Shown here: in pieces, positions 53,134 through 63,335 of the stretch | Numbering within the stretch: the stretch's first letter is position 1 | Layout: each line of letters begins with the position of its first letter | Source of the DNA: Aradus depressus | Lineage: Eukaryota > Arthropoda > Insecta > Hemiptera > Aradidae | Length of the DNA: 64,000 nucleotides | Assembly (NCBI GenBank): GCA_963662175.1 | Contig: OY759215.1 | Span: 27,131,534-27,195,533, forward strand | Reading direction: 5' to 3' | Notes under the pieces: model-generated | Seen by the model: only the letters and a program-made list of their open reading frames with translations | What the model was told of the DNA's origin: nothing | Databases searched by the model: none | Position numbers and translations under genes: made by a program

Positions 53134-53571
53134 AATGACATTACTCCAAAAAATTTCTGAATGATTCTGGAACTCTTTTGCGAAGCTCAATCTTTTTTTA
53201 TATTTTTTTCACTCACAAACGGTTTTTGGTACTCTCCCATTATATCCTGCTTCTTTTAGAATTCTTCGAACATTTTGTGGGTGAACTTTCTTTCCCGTTT
53301 CTCTGTATACCTCGGCGACGATCTGAGGTGCACTCCTCGAGGGCTTGTTTTTAATTTTCCGGACAACGCTACACCTTTCTCGGTCGTTTAATACTCTTGG
53401 ACGGCCAGAGGAAGATTTCAAATCTATCCGATCCTCGTGCTTATACCTTCGAATTACATCGGCTACGGTGCTTTTACTTCGGCCTACCATACCACCGATT
53501 TTGCGGACACTTAATCCTTTTTCATATTTAAAAATTATTATCTGTTGAACTTCAAAAGATGTTCGACCCAT
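53134..53571 (-). pseudogene. Tc1 transposase, N-terminal part
   Basis: MGRTSFEVQQIIIFKYEKGL starts a paired-like helix-turn-helix (SVRKIGGMVGRSKSTVADVI), followed by the GRPRVLNDRERCSVVRKI linker and second HTH (HPQNVRRILKEAGYNGR). A stop (53211-53209) is followed in frame by KKRLSFAKEF and SEIFWSNVIH, after which the insertion begins. Confidence 0.85.
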
Positions 53572-55832
53572 CTTGACAGCAGGAAATACAAATAACTACT
53601 GAATGCAGTAATAGAAGGATATAAACACATTTTATTTGTTCGGTATTAGCGGTTGGTTGAGAAGGGATTAAAGATCATGATCAGAGTCGCATTTGTTTAC
53701 AAAACAAACAACAGGTGTCCAGAAAATTTTGTTACGTGAATTTCTTGTCTTCAATTATTAATGCAAAATTTCCTATTAGCTGTAAATGTTTAATTAATTG
53801 TTTTACGGCGTTTTGAAATGATTGATGATCTCAAAATTTAAAACTTTGCTTGAATTAAATATTTTGCCATATAACTATGTGTAACTGCAAAAGAAAAACA
53901 AAATTATAAATTGTCCGAAAATTTTTGTTACTGATTGTATATGTACAAGACAAGTTAGACGAAAAAATCAGGAGGCGAAACTGCAACAACAACAACAAAC
54001 TAAAAAGAAGTTGGGATCTACGAAAGCTGGAAAAGTACCGAAAATGAAAAATATAAAATTCAAGTAAGTGCTACACTTGATCGATTCATTGACAGTACCT
54101 ACCTAAATATTGCATTTCATTTTCTAATGGCTGTGTTGTTTATTTCAGGTGGTCGAAAAAAAATTCAATAAAGTTGTTAGCCCACCAAAAGTTTTTAGCC
54201 CATCCACGCCAGACAACTCTTGCTTGACGTATTTTTTAAAAATTTTTGATGATGATTTGCTGGATCTAATCGTTTTTCAATCCAATTTATACAGTGTACA
54301 AAAGACAGGGAAGTCAGTAAACCTCACCAAGCGTGACATTTTGGACTTCTTAGCTATAGAACGGAGAATGGGATTGGTAAGAATGTCCTCCTTCCGTGAT
54401 TATTGGAGCAACAACTTTCGGTATGGCCAAGTTGCAGATGTAATGTCAAGAAATAGATATCAACAAATAAGAAGGTTTCTACATTTCTCAGACAATAATG
54501 TTGAGCACAATGACAAATTTTATAAGATTAGGCCTGTAATGGAACACATTAGAAAAAAATGTACTGAGATAGAAGAGAGGATTCAGTGGACGAGATGATG
54601 GTAAAGTACAAAGGACACAAAGCCGGGTCTCACAAGCAGTATATGCCAAAAAAAATGGGGATTCAAACTGTTCGTCCGAGCTGGCGTCAAGGGAGTTTTA
54701 TGATTTTTTCATTTATGGAGGTTCTCAAACATTTGATTTTATTAATTTTCCGGAAGCCGAGAAAAACTTACCTATGTCGTCAAAATGTGTTTTAGCGTTA
54801 TCTAAATCAATCAAAGATCCTGCTCTGTCAGCCATGTATTTTGACAGATTTTTCATCAGCCCCGATTTAATTTTTCTACTTCGAAAAGAATATGGTATTT
54901 TAAGTTTAGGCACTTTGTTGGCAAATAGGAGTAGAGACGCATCAGCTCCAAAAAAAAAAGTATCACGTCCAACCGAAAGAAAAACCGCTCAACTACTTAG
55001 TGATAATGAACTTGCTGAGAAAGGCAGAGGTCACTTTGATTGGGTATCTGATAACAAAAACTCAGTGACAATTGTAAAATGGAATGACAAGAAAGCAGTA
55101 CTTGTTGCTTCCTCTTTTGTTGGTTGTGATCCGGTGGAAACAGTTAAAAGGTGGGACCCACAAGCAAAAAGAAAACTTGAAATTGCTTGCCCAAAAATTA
55201 TTCAATAATATAATTTATTTATGGGTGGCGTAGATCTTGGAGACATGCTGATATCACTTCATAAAACACCCCTGCGTACTATCAAGTGGTATATGGCAAT
55301 ATTCGGCCACTTGATTGATATTGCTGTAGTAAACTCATGGCTATTATATAAAAGGGAGAATCCACAAACTAAAATGGCACTGAAACAGTTTCGAGCTGAC
55401 TTGGCAACCATGTTGTTGTTGTTCAAAAAAAAAAAACCAATACTCATCGAGGACCCAGATCATCCAGGAGTCTTTCACCTGATAAGAGTGGGACGAAGGA
55501 AGAAATTTATAAAAAAGAAATTCAACGAGATCAAGTGGGCCACTTTCCCAATTTTGGAAGCAGAGGTAAATGCAGGCATTGCCACAAAAAAACAACAACA
55601 GTTTCTTGTGTGAAATGCAATCTACGATTATGCTTTACTCCGGAGAGAAATTGTTTTTGGGAGTTTCATAAGTAAATGTTGTATATAGCTATTTTTACTA
55701 ATTTCTTTTACAAAAAATGCACTTCGTATTTTAATTTTTAAATTGTAATTTTTAGAAACTTTATTTTATTAAATGAATAAAACAAACTTATTTTTTGAAA
55801 TATTGTCTATTCCACTAAAGTTATATATACAT

Positions 55833-55876
55833 ATAACTACCGGTTTCGGCTTTATACCATCGTCAGGTCTAGTTAT
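55833..55876 (-). ncRNA. Hammerhead ribozyme-like motif (left arm)
   Basis: CUGACGA, short stem II (GG/CC around UAUAAAG), GAAA, self-complementary ACCGGU stem III, A at the cleavage site, then GUUAU that can pair with AUAAC upstream across an internal loop. Confidence 0.55.
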
Positions 55877-55906
55877 GAACTCATAGTTCATATGAACTAT
55901 GAGTTC

Positions 55907-55950
55907 ATAACTAGACCTGACGATGGTATAAAGCCGAAACCGGTAGTTAT
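55907..55950 (+). ncRNA. Hammerhead ribozyme-like motif (right arm)
   Basis: Exact inverted copy of 55833-55876, giving two divergent motifs 30 bases apart. Confidence 0.55.
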
Positions 55951-56564
55951 ATGTATATATATCTTTAGTGGAATAGACAATATTTCAAAAAATAAGTTTG
56001 TTTTATTCATTTATTACAAGTTTCCACAATATGTCCGCGTTCCTCAACTTAGAATTTATTTTATTGCATTATTTATTTTACAAATTTTATTGTACTTGTA
56101 GTTTATTGAGTACTTTCAATTTTTATTTATATTGGTTATATTTATATTATTATATGGTTTTTATTGTATTATTTTTTAAATAAAAATAAAGATTTGTCAC
56201 CTTCATTCACCCATCTACAAAAATAATTAAGTGTATAATTCCTCGACTACCTATAAGTGCCCATGGTGCTTCTCAGGGCGCCACTTATAAAATTACTCGA
56301 CTACCTATAATGGGCCCAAGGTGCCTCTCAGGGCACCACTCATAAAATTGCGCATATGCTGTGTGGTTCCTCAGCATTATTTTTTTTACTATTTTTCCAA
56401 GTAATAAGACCTCATTTTATATAGGATTTTTTTATGTTTCACTTAATTTACCGATGATGGGCAAAAAAAGGGCTAGAGTTGAGGAGGGGGGACTCTCTCT
56501 TCCTCCTTTCCAATTTGATTTCTATACTTTCCAATGTATCCATCTTTCTACTTTTTTGGATATG

Positions 56565-56745
56565 ATGCAGTAATGAGACTGAACCGGCCTGTGTTCTGGA
56601 TATGTTGGAAAAATTCAGAGTCGCCCCTCCTCAAATGCTCCCTCACTCTAGTCCTCAGCTTCTGGCCTGTCTGCCCAAGATAAAAACATTCATAATCTTT
56701 ACAATGTATGTATCTTATGTCTATTACGTGAAATTCGATAAGAAG
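56565..56745 (-). pseudogene. Penelope-like element GIY-YIG endonuclease fragment
   Basis: The minus strand reads RYIHCKDYECFYLGQTGQ, KLRTRVREHLRRGDS, FFQHIQNTGRFSL. FYLGQTG-x2-LRTR-x2-EH is the PLE GIY-YIG signature. The GIY half is degraded, and a stop follows at the end. A second, different PLE lineage from that at 36950-37212. Confidence 0.75.
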
Positions 56746-56849
56746 TATAAGAAAAAAGAGACACCGGTAAATCATCGGCAATGTATTTCCCCAGTGCGAA
56801 TTACTATGTTTCCGCTCTCTCGCTGAAACAAACCAATATGGTTGAATAT

Positions 56850-56935
56850 TAATGGGTGACTTATTCAGGGACTTCTGAATCCTCATACTAAATTTTTGAG
56901 CTGAGGCACTGACCCAGCTGACCCGATTTTGCTGA
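56850..56935 (-). repeat. Rep-A fragment, inverted
   Basis: 'attaatgggtgacttattca', 'cttctgaatcctcatacta'; preceded at 56765 by 'gtaaatcatcggcaatgtat' and 'tccccagtgcgaatta'. Confidence 0.55.
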
Positions 56936-57001
56936 AAATCTACAGTTGTCATAAAAAATATATTTTAAAATTTGTTGCTATGCGATACAACTAATTTTAC
57001 T

Positions 57002-57115
57002 AGGGAGCCGATAGCTCAGAGGTATCGATAGGACTAAACCGTTTTAGCGTGAATCAAGAAAACGTATAAAAAAAATGGGTGTATCACACAAACCGGGTGA
57101 CCTTCGAAAAAATGT
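57002..57115 (+). repeat. SINE-T head scrap and Rep-B piece
   Basis: 'agggagccgatagctcagag' is a 25-base SINE-T head; then 'accgttttagcgtgaatcaa' and 'cgggtgaccttcgaaaaaa' match Rep-B. Confidence 0.5.
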
Positions 57116-57885
57116 ATTTCATATAGAATGTGGCTCTTAGTATTCTTCACAACATTTATTTGAAGAGATCTTTGATTTAGTCATAAAGATAAGCGGTGCC
57201 TTGTAATATGTATTTAGATCCGAAAATAAAGTGGTATTAATTGTGATAAAGAAAAAATTAATAAATATAAATATAATTAACTAATAAAATTACCACGCTT
57301 CTCGTATAAATTTTAGCTGGTCTTCACTAAATTTTGATTTCTACAGTAGCTACGAAAAAAAATATCGAAAGTTCAAGAGTGCAATTTTGAAGAAAGTTCA
57401 CGTAATTAAAGAAATTTAAATTAACAAACTTTTCATTTCGATTCTTCTGAATTTACTAAAGATATGCCATATTGTTTTTCTAAATTTGCAAAAATGTTAA
57501 ATCTAATCCAAAGGTATAAATTATCTTACTGAGTTAACAGGGAAAATGAATAGCATAGAATAAAAGAACAAATATTTGGGTTTATCTTACTTAACCTACA
57601 TTTTAAATAAATTCAGAATATAAATATCAAAAAAATCTTACAAACTAATAACTTAAAATTATATCAGTCTTTTTCCTGTTTTATTATTGTCCATTATTTA
57701 TATCAATGTTATTTTGGACATATAAATAAATAATAGTACCTTCTTTGCACATCTATTTCACACCTACATGGTTCAGCACACTTTATGCCCAAAAACAATT
57801 TCTATTAAAATCTAGTAACATCTTTATGGATATATAACTCCATCTCAAATTTCATGTTCATTGCCGTTTCTGAGTTAGAGGGCCA
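57116..57885. other. No gene seen
   Basis: Strongly AT-rich intron DNA. Confidence 0.55.
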
Positions 57886-57887
57886 AA

Positions 57888-57985
57888 GAGATGTTTAGAT
57901 AGTTTAAAGGGAGAGAGAAAACTTAGTTGATTTCAAATAATTCGAACTGGGGAACTTAATTACCGGTGATTCACCTTCAACTTTT
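57888..57985 (+). repeat. Rep-A 3' end, diverged
   Basis: 'tttaaagggagagagaaaac', 'actggggaacttaattaccg' and 'gtgattcaccttcaac'. Sequence from 57986 to 58320 is unassigned. Confidence 0.5.
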
Positions 57986-58324
57986 TTCGTTTCTTTTCCT
58001 AAGATTCCTGACCGACTGTTCCCTTCTAATCCAAAGAGTTAGGGAGGCCTTAGAATCCGACCCAGGGGAAATCTCGTCCCTTGACAACAAACTTCCTAAA
58101 CACATTTCCTCCAGGTTTTTCATTAAAAGCATTTTATGTGTTTCTTTTTATATATTACTTTACTTTTTTAGTTCATAGCATATTAGGAGTGCTTTAGTAG
58201 ATGACAAAAATTAGAAAAAGTGCGCCACCGAAAAATCATCGGATTGAAAACCGTTTAGTATATTCGTGTATCATTTCTACTCGTATTCTAGGCTCCCTGT
58301 TCAAAGATCAAATCCAAAATTAGT

Positions 58325-58589
58325 TTAGGTTAGGTTTTATGACTCATGCCCGGGCTTTAACTGCGAGGTTATATCGCCTACTACCAGAGCGCTCTTTCGT
58401 CACTGGTGGACATGAGTGGGAGTCTTAAATTTTGCCTACCCTAAATTTTTATTCACCTAGGGCAGGGGTTTTTAACGAGTACCTGACATCGTACAGGCTC
58501 GGGACCATCGCTTAAAGTCCCATCCGAAGGTCGGCGTGCTTAAGTTTATTCGACCAGATAAAATAAACTAAGAGCCTCGGTCGGGTTTT
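58325..58589 (-). mobile_element. SINE-T truncated by another element
   Basis: Telomere-like tail (TTAGGTTAGG on +) and body intact to 'gcctcggtcgggtttt', where the tRNA head should follow. The inverted-repeat element at 58592 begins precisely there. Confidence 0.85.
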
Positions 58590-58591
58590 CA

Positions 58592-59943
58592 AATCCAAAA
58601 TATCAAACGATAAAAAATTTAATACAAAAATATCCGACGACAAAATTCCCAACAAATATACAAACGTCGAATAATTTTTATAAATGGCAAATTTATAATG
58701 AATAAATAAAATAAGGAATATTACAATACATTATTATAATTTAATATTAGCAGGATCCTAGGGTACAATCGCATAGTGAAATGTTAACCCAATAACTAAA
58801 AATGTATTGCCTAGTAACTTAATCCAATAACACGGTTAATCAGGTGCAGTAGGAAATTTCAGAACACTCGGTAAAAAATTTGAATGCCCAGTGAAAAAAA
58901 TTAAAGACTAAGATTTAAAATACACAGTTGTATCCGAAGAAATAAAATTTTGACCCTCCCGCCGGTTCTTTTAGTGAAACAGTCCAGGTTCTCAAAACAC
59001 ACTTTGAATGTAAAAATAAATGCTTGTTCAAAGTCAACGATCTAAGACTTCGGCTTCAGATCAGGCTCAAACATTTTTAATTTCTTAAGGACCTTTGTGT
59101 ACAAACGAGATAATTTGTTAGGAGCTAAAACATATACGAGGGGCAAAACTTTACCATTACGCACGCCATGAATCGAATATAATTGTAAAGAGAAAAACAA
59201 GTCTTACGTATTAAACTAACCATAAACTTTCCATTTCGAACTAAGTCGAGTCATGATAATTATTTTAACGACCAATATTATTAAATCGATATTAATAGAA
59301 TATATGTAAGTTTTAGATATTATATGATATTTAAGTTTTAGATATTATAGAATATGATATTTAAGTTTTAGATATTATATGATATTTAAGTTTTAGATAT
59401 TATAGAATATGATATTTAAGTTTTAGATATTATATGATATTTAAGTTTTAGATATTATAGAATATGATATTTAAGTTTTAGATATTATAGAATATGATAT
59501 TTAAGTTTTAGATATTATATGATATTTAAGTTTTAGATATTATAGAATATGATATTTAAGTTTTAGATATTATATGATATTTAAGTTTTAGATATTATAG
59601 AATATGATATTTAAGTTTTAGATATTATAGAATATGATATTTAAGTTTTAGATATTATATGATATTTAAGTTTTAGATATTATAGAATATGATATTTAAG
59701 TTTTAGATATTATAGAATATGATATTTAAGTTTTAGATATTATATGATATTTAAGTTTTAGATATTATAGAATATGATATTTAAGTTTTAGATATTATAT
59801 GATATTTAAGTTTTAGATATTATAGAATATGATATTTAAGTTTTAGATATTATAAAATATGATATTTAAGTTTTAGATATACATCATGATATTTTAAATT
59901 AGATATTTTAGCTAAGGTATCTTGTCGTTTGATATTTTGGATT
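58592..59943. mobile_element. Inverted-repeat-bounded element containing a minisatellite
   Basis: AATCCAAAATATCAAACGA (58592-58610) is repeated perfectly inverted at 59925-59943, enclosing 1.3 kb with no coding. The left border coincides with a break in a SINE-T copy. Words such as 'gatattttggattagatatt' recur towards the array, suggesting the minisatellite grew from the element's own end. Boundaries beyond the inverted repeat are uncertain. Confidence 0.5.
59311..59870. repeat. Two-unit minisatellite, 20 copies
   Basis: Built from a 25-base unit S (TTTTAGATATTATATGATAT then TTAAG) and a 30-base unit L that carries 5 extra bases. The order is S L S L S L L S L S L L S L L S L S L L: 8 S and 12 L, 560 bases. 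Units are identical apart from one base in the last L. Confidence 0.95.
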
Positions 59944-59999
59944 AGATATTTGGACGTGATACCGTATTCTATTTCTAAATGATAACAAAGACCGTAAGT

Positions 60000-60060
60000 T
60001 GTCTCATTCCACAAAAATATATGCATATAGAGTACCGGTTTCAACTTAAGCCTGGAGACT
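60000..60060 (-). mobile_element. PLE terminal module, decayed HHR
   Basis: The minus strand keeps 'ttgaaaccggtac' and 'tttttgtggaatgagacaa', but the CUGANGA part reads CUGAGUC. Confidence 0.5.
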
Positions 60061-60278
60061 CAGCATGGAGTTCAAGTTTCAGGCAACATGAAATTACCTA
60101 AGGCTGTGACTCTCTGTCCCCTAGGGAAGTCCATTGGAGGAGGGGAGGGATGACGGGGTGAGGAGTCTAAATTTCTCTGGTGTTTGGCAAAAGGTCTTAA
60201 GACAGAATAAGTCTGGTGATCCAAATCATTTAGTGCATTTTAATATTTTTACCATATGTAACTGATTGCTGGAATATT
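60061..60278. other. No gene seen
   Basis: Unassigned; a G-rich patch at 60130-60165. Confidence 0.4.
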
Positions 60279-60290
60279 TTAATTTGTTTA

Positions 60291-60624
60291 GGTTAGGTTA
60301 GGTTTTATGACTCATAAAAGGCGTCATATCGCCTACTACCAGAGCGCTCTTTCGTCACTCTGGTGGACATGAGCCCGACTCTACTGTGAGAGTCCTAAAT
60401 TTTGCCTACCCTAAATTTTTTATTCATCTAGGGTAGGGGTCTTTAACGAGTACCTGACATTGTACAGGCTCGGGACCATCGCTTAACGTCCCATCCGTAG
60501 GACGGCGTGCTTAAGTTTATTTTACCTCCCAGATAAAATAAACTAAGGGCCTCGGTCGGGTTATGAACCCACGACCTTGAGCTCAGAAGTCAAGCACGCA
60601 TACCACTGAGCTACCGGCGCCCTC
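60291..60624 (-). mobile_element. SINE-T, full length, with target duplication
   Basis: Flanked by TTAATTTGTTTA on both sides (60279-60290 and 60625-60636). The minus strand begins GAGGGCGCCGGTAGCTCAGT and ends CCTAACCTAACC. A 15-base gap removes part of the 'cccgggctttaactacgagg' segment near the tail. Confidence 0.94.
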
Positions 60625-60839
60625 TTAATTTGTTTATATTTAATACTGTATAGAAATAATATTTCAAGTAACATAAATGCGATTTACCTGATTTGCAGTT
60701 TTTCAAACCTTCAGAAATTCCCCTCCTAAAATTCAGATTTGCTGACTTAAGCCCTTTTGCCCAAACACCCGAGATGTAATATTTGAGTTTAAACATAAAC
60801 ATCAAGAAATTTAAAAAGTCGTCGGTTGTTCCCCAGCAA

Positions 60840-61510
60840 GAATTAATTAATTTTTCCCTCTCCTCCAAAACCTAACGACCGTTTGGGCTAAAAAATAATT
60901 ACTTGACTTATAAGGTCTTCTGAATCTTCATACTAAATTTAGTGTCGATACATTCATTACCTCGGTACTTATTAGGGTTTTTGAGTCGAACCCTCCCCTC
61001 TGATCCCTTCGGTGATCCTGGTTTTGGATTTGACTATGAAATTTCATATCGAAACATTCATTACATCGGCAATTGATGGGGCTTTGGAGTCCCGCTCTGG
61101 TTCCCCTTATCCCACCGGCTAATTCAGATGAAAATTAATAGTTGTCGTCCTTATGTGATTTTGAATTTATATATAAAATTTCATCTCAATATTAAATCCC
61201 TCCTTATATTTGGCTGAAAATCAATACGTCTCGTCCTCCTCTGTTCCCTCTTCTCCCCGGCAGACTTCACACAAAATTGACAAGTGTCGCAATATGAGGT
61301 TTTGGATTTAGGGGAAGGGGGGGTTAAGCCCCCTTAGTATCATAATTTTTGACTGGTTTCAGCCAAAATCAAATCAGATCTTAGTTAGCACATGTGACAA
61401 GTTTATCTCAAATGATAAGTTCATTGGTACAATAGTTTGTGAGTTAGAGCTCTCACAAAGTTACATAATAAGCACACAGTACGTGAAATTTCGTTCTTGC
61501 ACGATTACAA
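60840..61510 (-). repeat. Rep-A, inverted, long copy
   Basis: 'attaatttttccctctcctc', 'aacgaccgtttgggctaaaa', 'tgaatcttcatactaaattt', then three successive 'gaaatttcat'/'cattacatcggcaatt' blocks, suggesting internal tandem structure. Confidence 0.65.
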
Positions 61511-61799
61511 TACTTCCTTATACTAAAAGTATAAGAAAGTAAAAATAAATAAATACAAATACGAACGAAACTCCATTTTGATTAAGTTGAATGAAGAGGG
61601 GGGATTGAGGGGAAATGATCAGACAGTGTCATCAGAGGTCCTAAATCTAGGTAGGTCCGGTCTATTGGAGACTGGGGTAAATATTTAGACAGCCCTTGGC
61701 AAAACAGAGAGAATATTAAGATAGCCCTCTGGGTAGGGTCACTCCGGGCTCAAAGAGACCTGTCTCGCTTCTTCACTACCCTCACCCTATTCGGCCGGC

Positions 61800-62110
61800 T
61801 CTGGCCCTTGTATATACAAAATGTCGTCGGTCAATCACCAACAATGTACTTCCCCAGCAAGAATTAATCTGTTTTCGCTCTCTTTCTGGAATACCGATTG
61901 TGTTGTGTCTTACTCATATTCAGGGACTTGTGAATCATCATACTGACTGTCGGTATATTCATTAGTTTGGCAGTTATTGGGGTTGTGTTAACCCCAAATA
62001 ATGCCCCACCCCACCTAATCCTCTTCTTACCTTTGGCCGATTTGTCTGATAATTTATAGTTGCCGTCCTTGTGAGGTTCTGGATATATAATATATTTATA
62101 CCCCATTATT
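61800..62110 (-). repeat. Rep-A, inverted
   Basis: 'atcaccaacaatgtacttcc', 'ccagcaagaattaat', 'gctctctttctgga', 'attagtttggcagttattgg' and 'tagttgccgtccttgtga'. Confidence 0.65.
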
Positions 62111-62221
62111 TATATAATCAAGGTGATTAATTGATATAGTAACTTTTATTATTATAGAAACAAACGACGGCCCAGATCAGTGGATTGGCTACTTGGCGTA
62201 ATTCAATTGTAAAGACAAGGA

Positions 62222-62243
62222 GAGGGGGGGGGGGGGGGGGGGC
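62222..62243. repeat. Poly-G tract
   Basis: About 20 G residues; likely to be length-variable and error-prone in assembly. Rep-A fragments continue on both sides. Confidence 0.9.
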
Positions 62244-62402
62244 GCATATTTGGGGAAAATCAATAGGTGTCGTTACTAAAAAGTTTATTTTTATATAAGT
62301 ATATATATATATATAGTAATTGATTATACTCAGATCCCACATAATATGTATGTAATTGTCAGGTTATGTTGGAAAGTAAACCTGCTTCAACTGTAATTCA
62401 AA

Positions 62403-62480
62403 TAGTCGGGCTCATGTCCACCAGAAAGACGAAAGAGCGCTCTGGTAGAGGCGATATCACCTCGTAGTTAAGCTCGAGCA
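62403..62480 (+). mobile_element. SINE-T 3' fragment
   Basis: 'agtcgggctcatgtccacca' and 'gaaagagcgctctggtagag'; an additional scrap 'cacgagcctgtacgatgcca' lies at 62612. Confidence 0.65.
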
Positions 62481-62789
62481 TGAGACACAAATAATATGAG
62501 AACATTCACGAAATTTTCTGGCACTGTTCAGGGTGAACCGAGAAAAAGCACCTAGAATTTGCAGGGGAAGCGCCTGAAAGGAGGGGCACTATTTTTTTTT
62601 TTACCGATGGTCACGAGCCTGTACGATGCCAGATTAGTGAGTAAATGAGTAGCCCATCATGAAGGTCTTGAAAGTATTTGGAAGGGGGGGAGATTCCTAA
62701 GAAATTTGATTCGGCATGAAACACTGGCGCCCGTCCAGTAATTGACGTATATTCACAAAAATGTGTTCACGATCCGGCCCGATCCGGAT

Positions 62790-63000
62790 ATCGATTGATC
62801 CAATGGGTGTCGTCCTTATCGAGTTCTGGATACACCTAAAACATTTCGTATAATATATTCATTCTATCGGTCTTGTATCGTTTGTCACAAATTTTTGTAT
62901 ATTGATTCAGACCTTTCTGAAGAAGACACCTATTGATTTTTAGCCAAATTGCTCTGAGCCATAGTTTCTCTGGGTTGTCACCTCACTTTTTCCCCTCCAT
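62790..63000 (-). repeat. Rep-A fragments, inverted
   Basis: 'aatgggtgtcgtccttatcg' and 'tattcattctatcggtcttg' near 62800-62880, then 'ttgattcagacc' and 'tattgatttttagccaaatt' at 62915-62950. Confidence 0.5.
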
Positions 63001-63062
63001 CCAGACCTCAAGACATGATAGCTACATCGAAAATGAAAACGCAGATATAGCAAAAATCTTAC

Positions 63063-63297
63063 CTAGCATCCGGATGACGTGCTTCTGTGCCTTGAGGGGC
63101 TCGATGTGAGGTCGCTTGATGAGCCTCGATCTCCGAAGCTTGACCCCGATAAGGAGATAGAGTGCTGTGATGAGGGACATGGGTCCTACGAAGAACACGA
63201 CCGTGGAAACCTGGAAGGAGTACTGTAGCCAGGGCAGCGTGTTGACCAGAGTGCAGTGGAGGGTACCATCCACCTTCACCACCCCAAACTGGATAGC
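63063..63297 (-). CDS. Pyrokinin/CAPA-type receptor, loop 2 to TM5 and loop 3 exon
   Basis: The acceptor 'attggttgcag' precedes 63297 and the donor CTAG|GTAAGA follows 63063. The 78 codons read AIQFGVVKVDG, a Cys in TLHCTLV that would form the conserved loop-2 disulphide, TM5 (SFQVSTVVFFVGPMSLITAL), then the short basic loop 3 (GVKLRRSRLIKRP) and KAQKHVIRML leading into TM6. The 'FF-x2-PM-x2-IT-x-LY-x-LIG-x-(R/K)LRRS' pattern is characteristic of pyrokinin/CAPA receptors. The exon ends in phase 1 and matches the phase of exon 19725-19505. Its upstream exons are beyond the window. Confidence 0.92.
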
Positions 63298-63335
63298 CTG
63301 CAACCAATCACAACGGATTAGATTATTATGTAGTA

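Larger units (their letters stand above)
51946..53937 (-). mobile_element. Tc1-like transposon inserted in the piggyBac exon
   Basis: Terminal inverted repeats share CAGTCAGTAACAAAAATGTT on the left and the near-identical inverse at the right (GTTACTGATTG), with TA duplicated at 51944-51945 and 53938-53939. It carries a transposase on the minus strand, itself interrupted by about 530 bases (52612-53133) that include a SINE-T scrap. Confidence 0.88.
51441..55673 (+). pseudogene. piggyBac transposase, intron-containing and disrupted
   Basis: Putative exons: 51441-51626 (acidic N-terminus EVEDEEEEIPVIKTPDE), 51707-51835, 51924-54063 (split by Tc1) and 54149 onward, with GT-AG borders. The N-terminal DDE_Tnp_1_7 part reads CLTYFLKIFDDDLLDLIV, FLAIERRMGLVRMSSFRDYW and RYQQIRRFLHFSDN. 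The three catalytic Asp motifs remain: SVDEMMVKYKGHK (frame shift at 54588), AMYFDRFFISPDL, and FMGGVDLGDML after a stop at 55206. A C-terminal Cys-rich finger, GKCRHCHKKTTTVSC then CNLRLC, lies at 55568-55673 in yet another frame. At least four frameshifts or stops make it dead. Confidence 0.85.
55772..56011. mobile_element. PLE-derived palindrome with two HHR motifs
   Basis: A 240-base almost perfect palindrome centred at 55891/55892. Arms run from 'atgaataaaacaaac' outward in both directions through 'attgtctattccac', 'taccggtttcggc' and the centre GAACTATGAGTTCATAAC. It sits in the 3' region of the piggyBac element. Confidence 0.82.
50990..56350 (+). mobile_element. piggyBac-type element with nested insertions
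   Basis: Contains a multi-exon piggyBac transposase (51441-55673). Sub-terminal palindromes bracket it: GGTGCCTTACAAGGCACC at 51000, a single TTGTAAGGCACCTTGG at 51357, and two copies around CCCAAGGTGCCTCTCAGGGC at 56255-56350. I could not find TTAA duplications, so the outer limits are approximate. A Tc1 element and a PLE palindrome have inserted into it. Confidence 0.6.
12728..63297 (-). other. Gene span: pyrokinin/CAPA-class neuropeptide receptor (C-terminal half)
   Basis: Four exons on the minus strand join in consistent phase: 63297-63063 (235 nt, ends phase 1), 19725-19505 (221 nt, 2 nt complete the split Val codon, ends phase 0), 16117-15947 (171 nt, phase 0), 12796-12728. The protein runs from extracellular loop 2 to the C-terminus. 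The family comprises insect receptors for PRXamide peptides (pyrokinin, PBAN, CAPA), related to vertebrate neuromedin U receptors, which signal at the plasma membrane mainly through Gq and calcium. Which paralogue (PK1-R, PK2-R or CAPA-R) cannot be decided without the N-terminal half, which lies to the right of the window. Introns are 43.3, 3.4 and 3.2 kb. Confidence 0.85.

Noticed and set aside
51441..55673. Domesticated piggyBac host gene (introns present)
   Set aside because: Multiple frameshifts, a stop at 55206 and a Tc1 insertion show it is not maintained as a gene.
59311..59870. Satellite or centromeric array
   Set aside because: Only 560 bases long and enclosed in an inverted-repeat element; a local minisatellite is the simpler reading.
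62127..62342. Minus-strand frame with a proline run
   Set aside because: Created by translating the poly-G tract.
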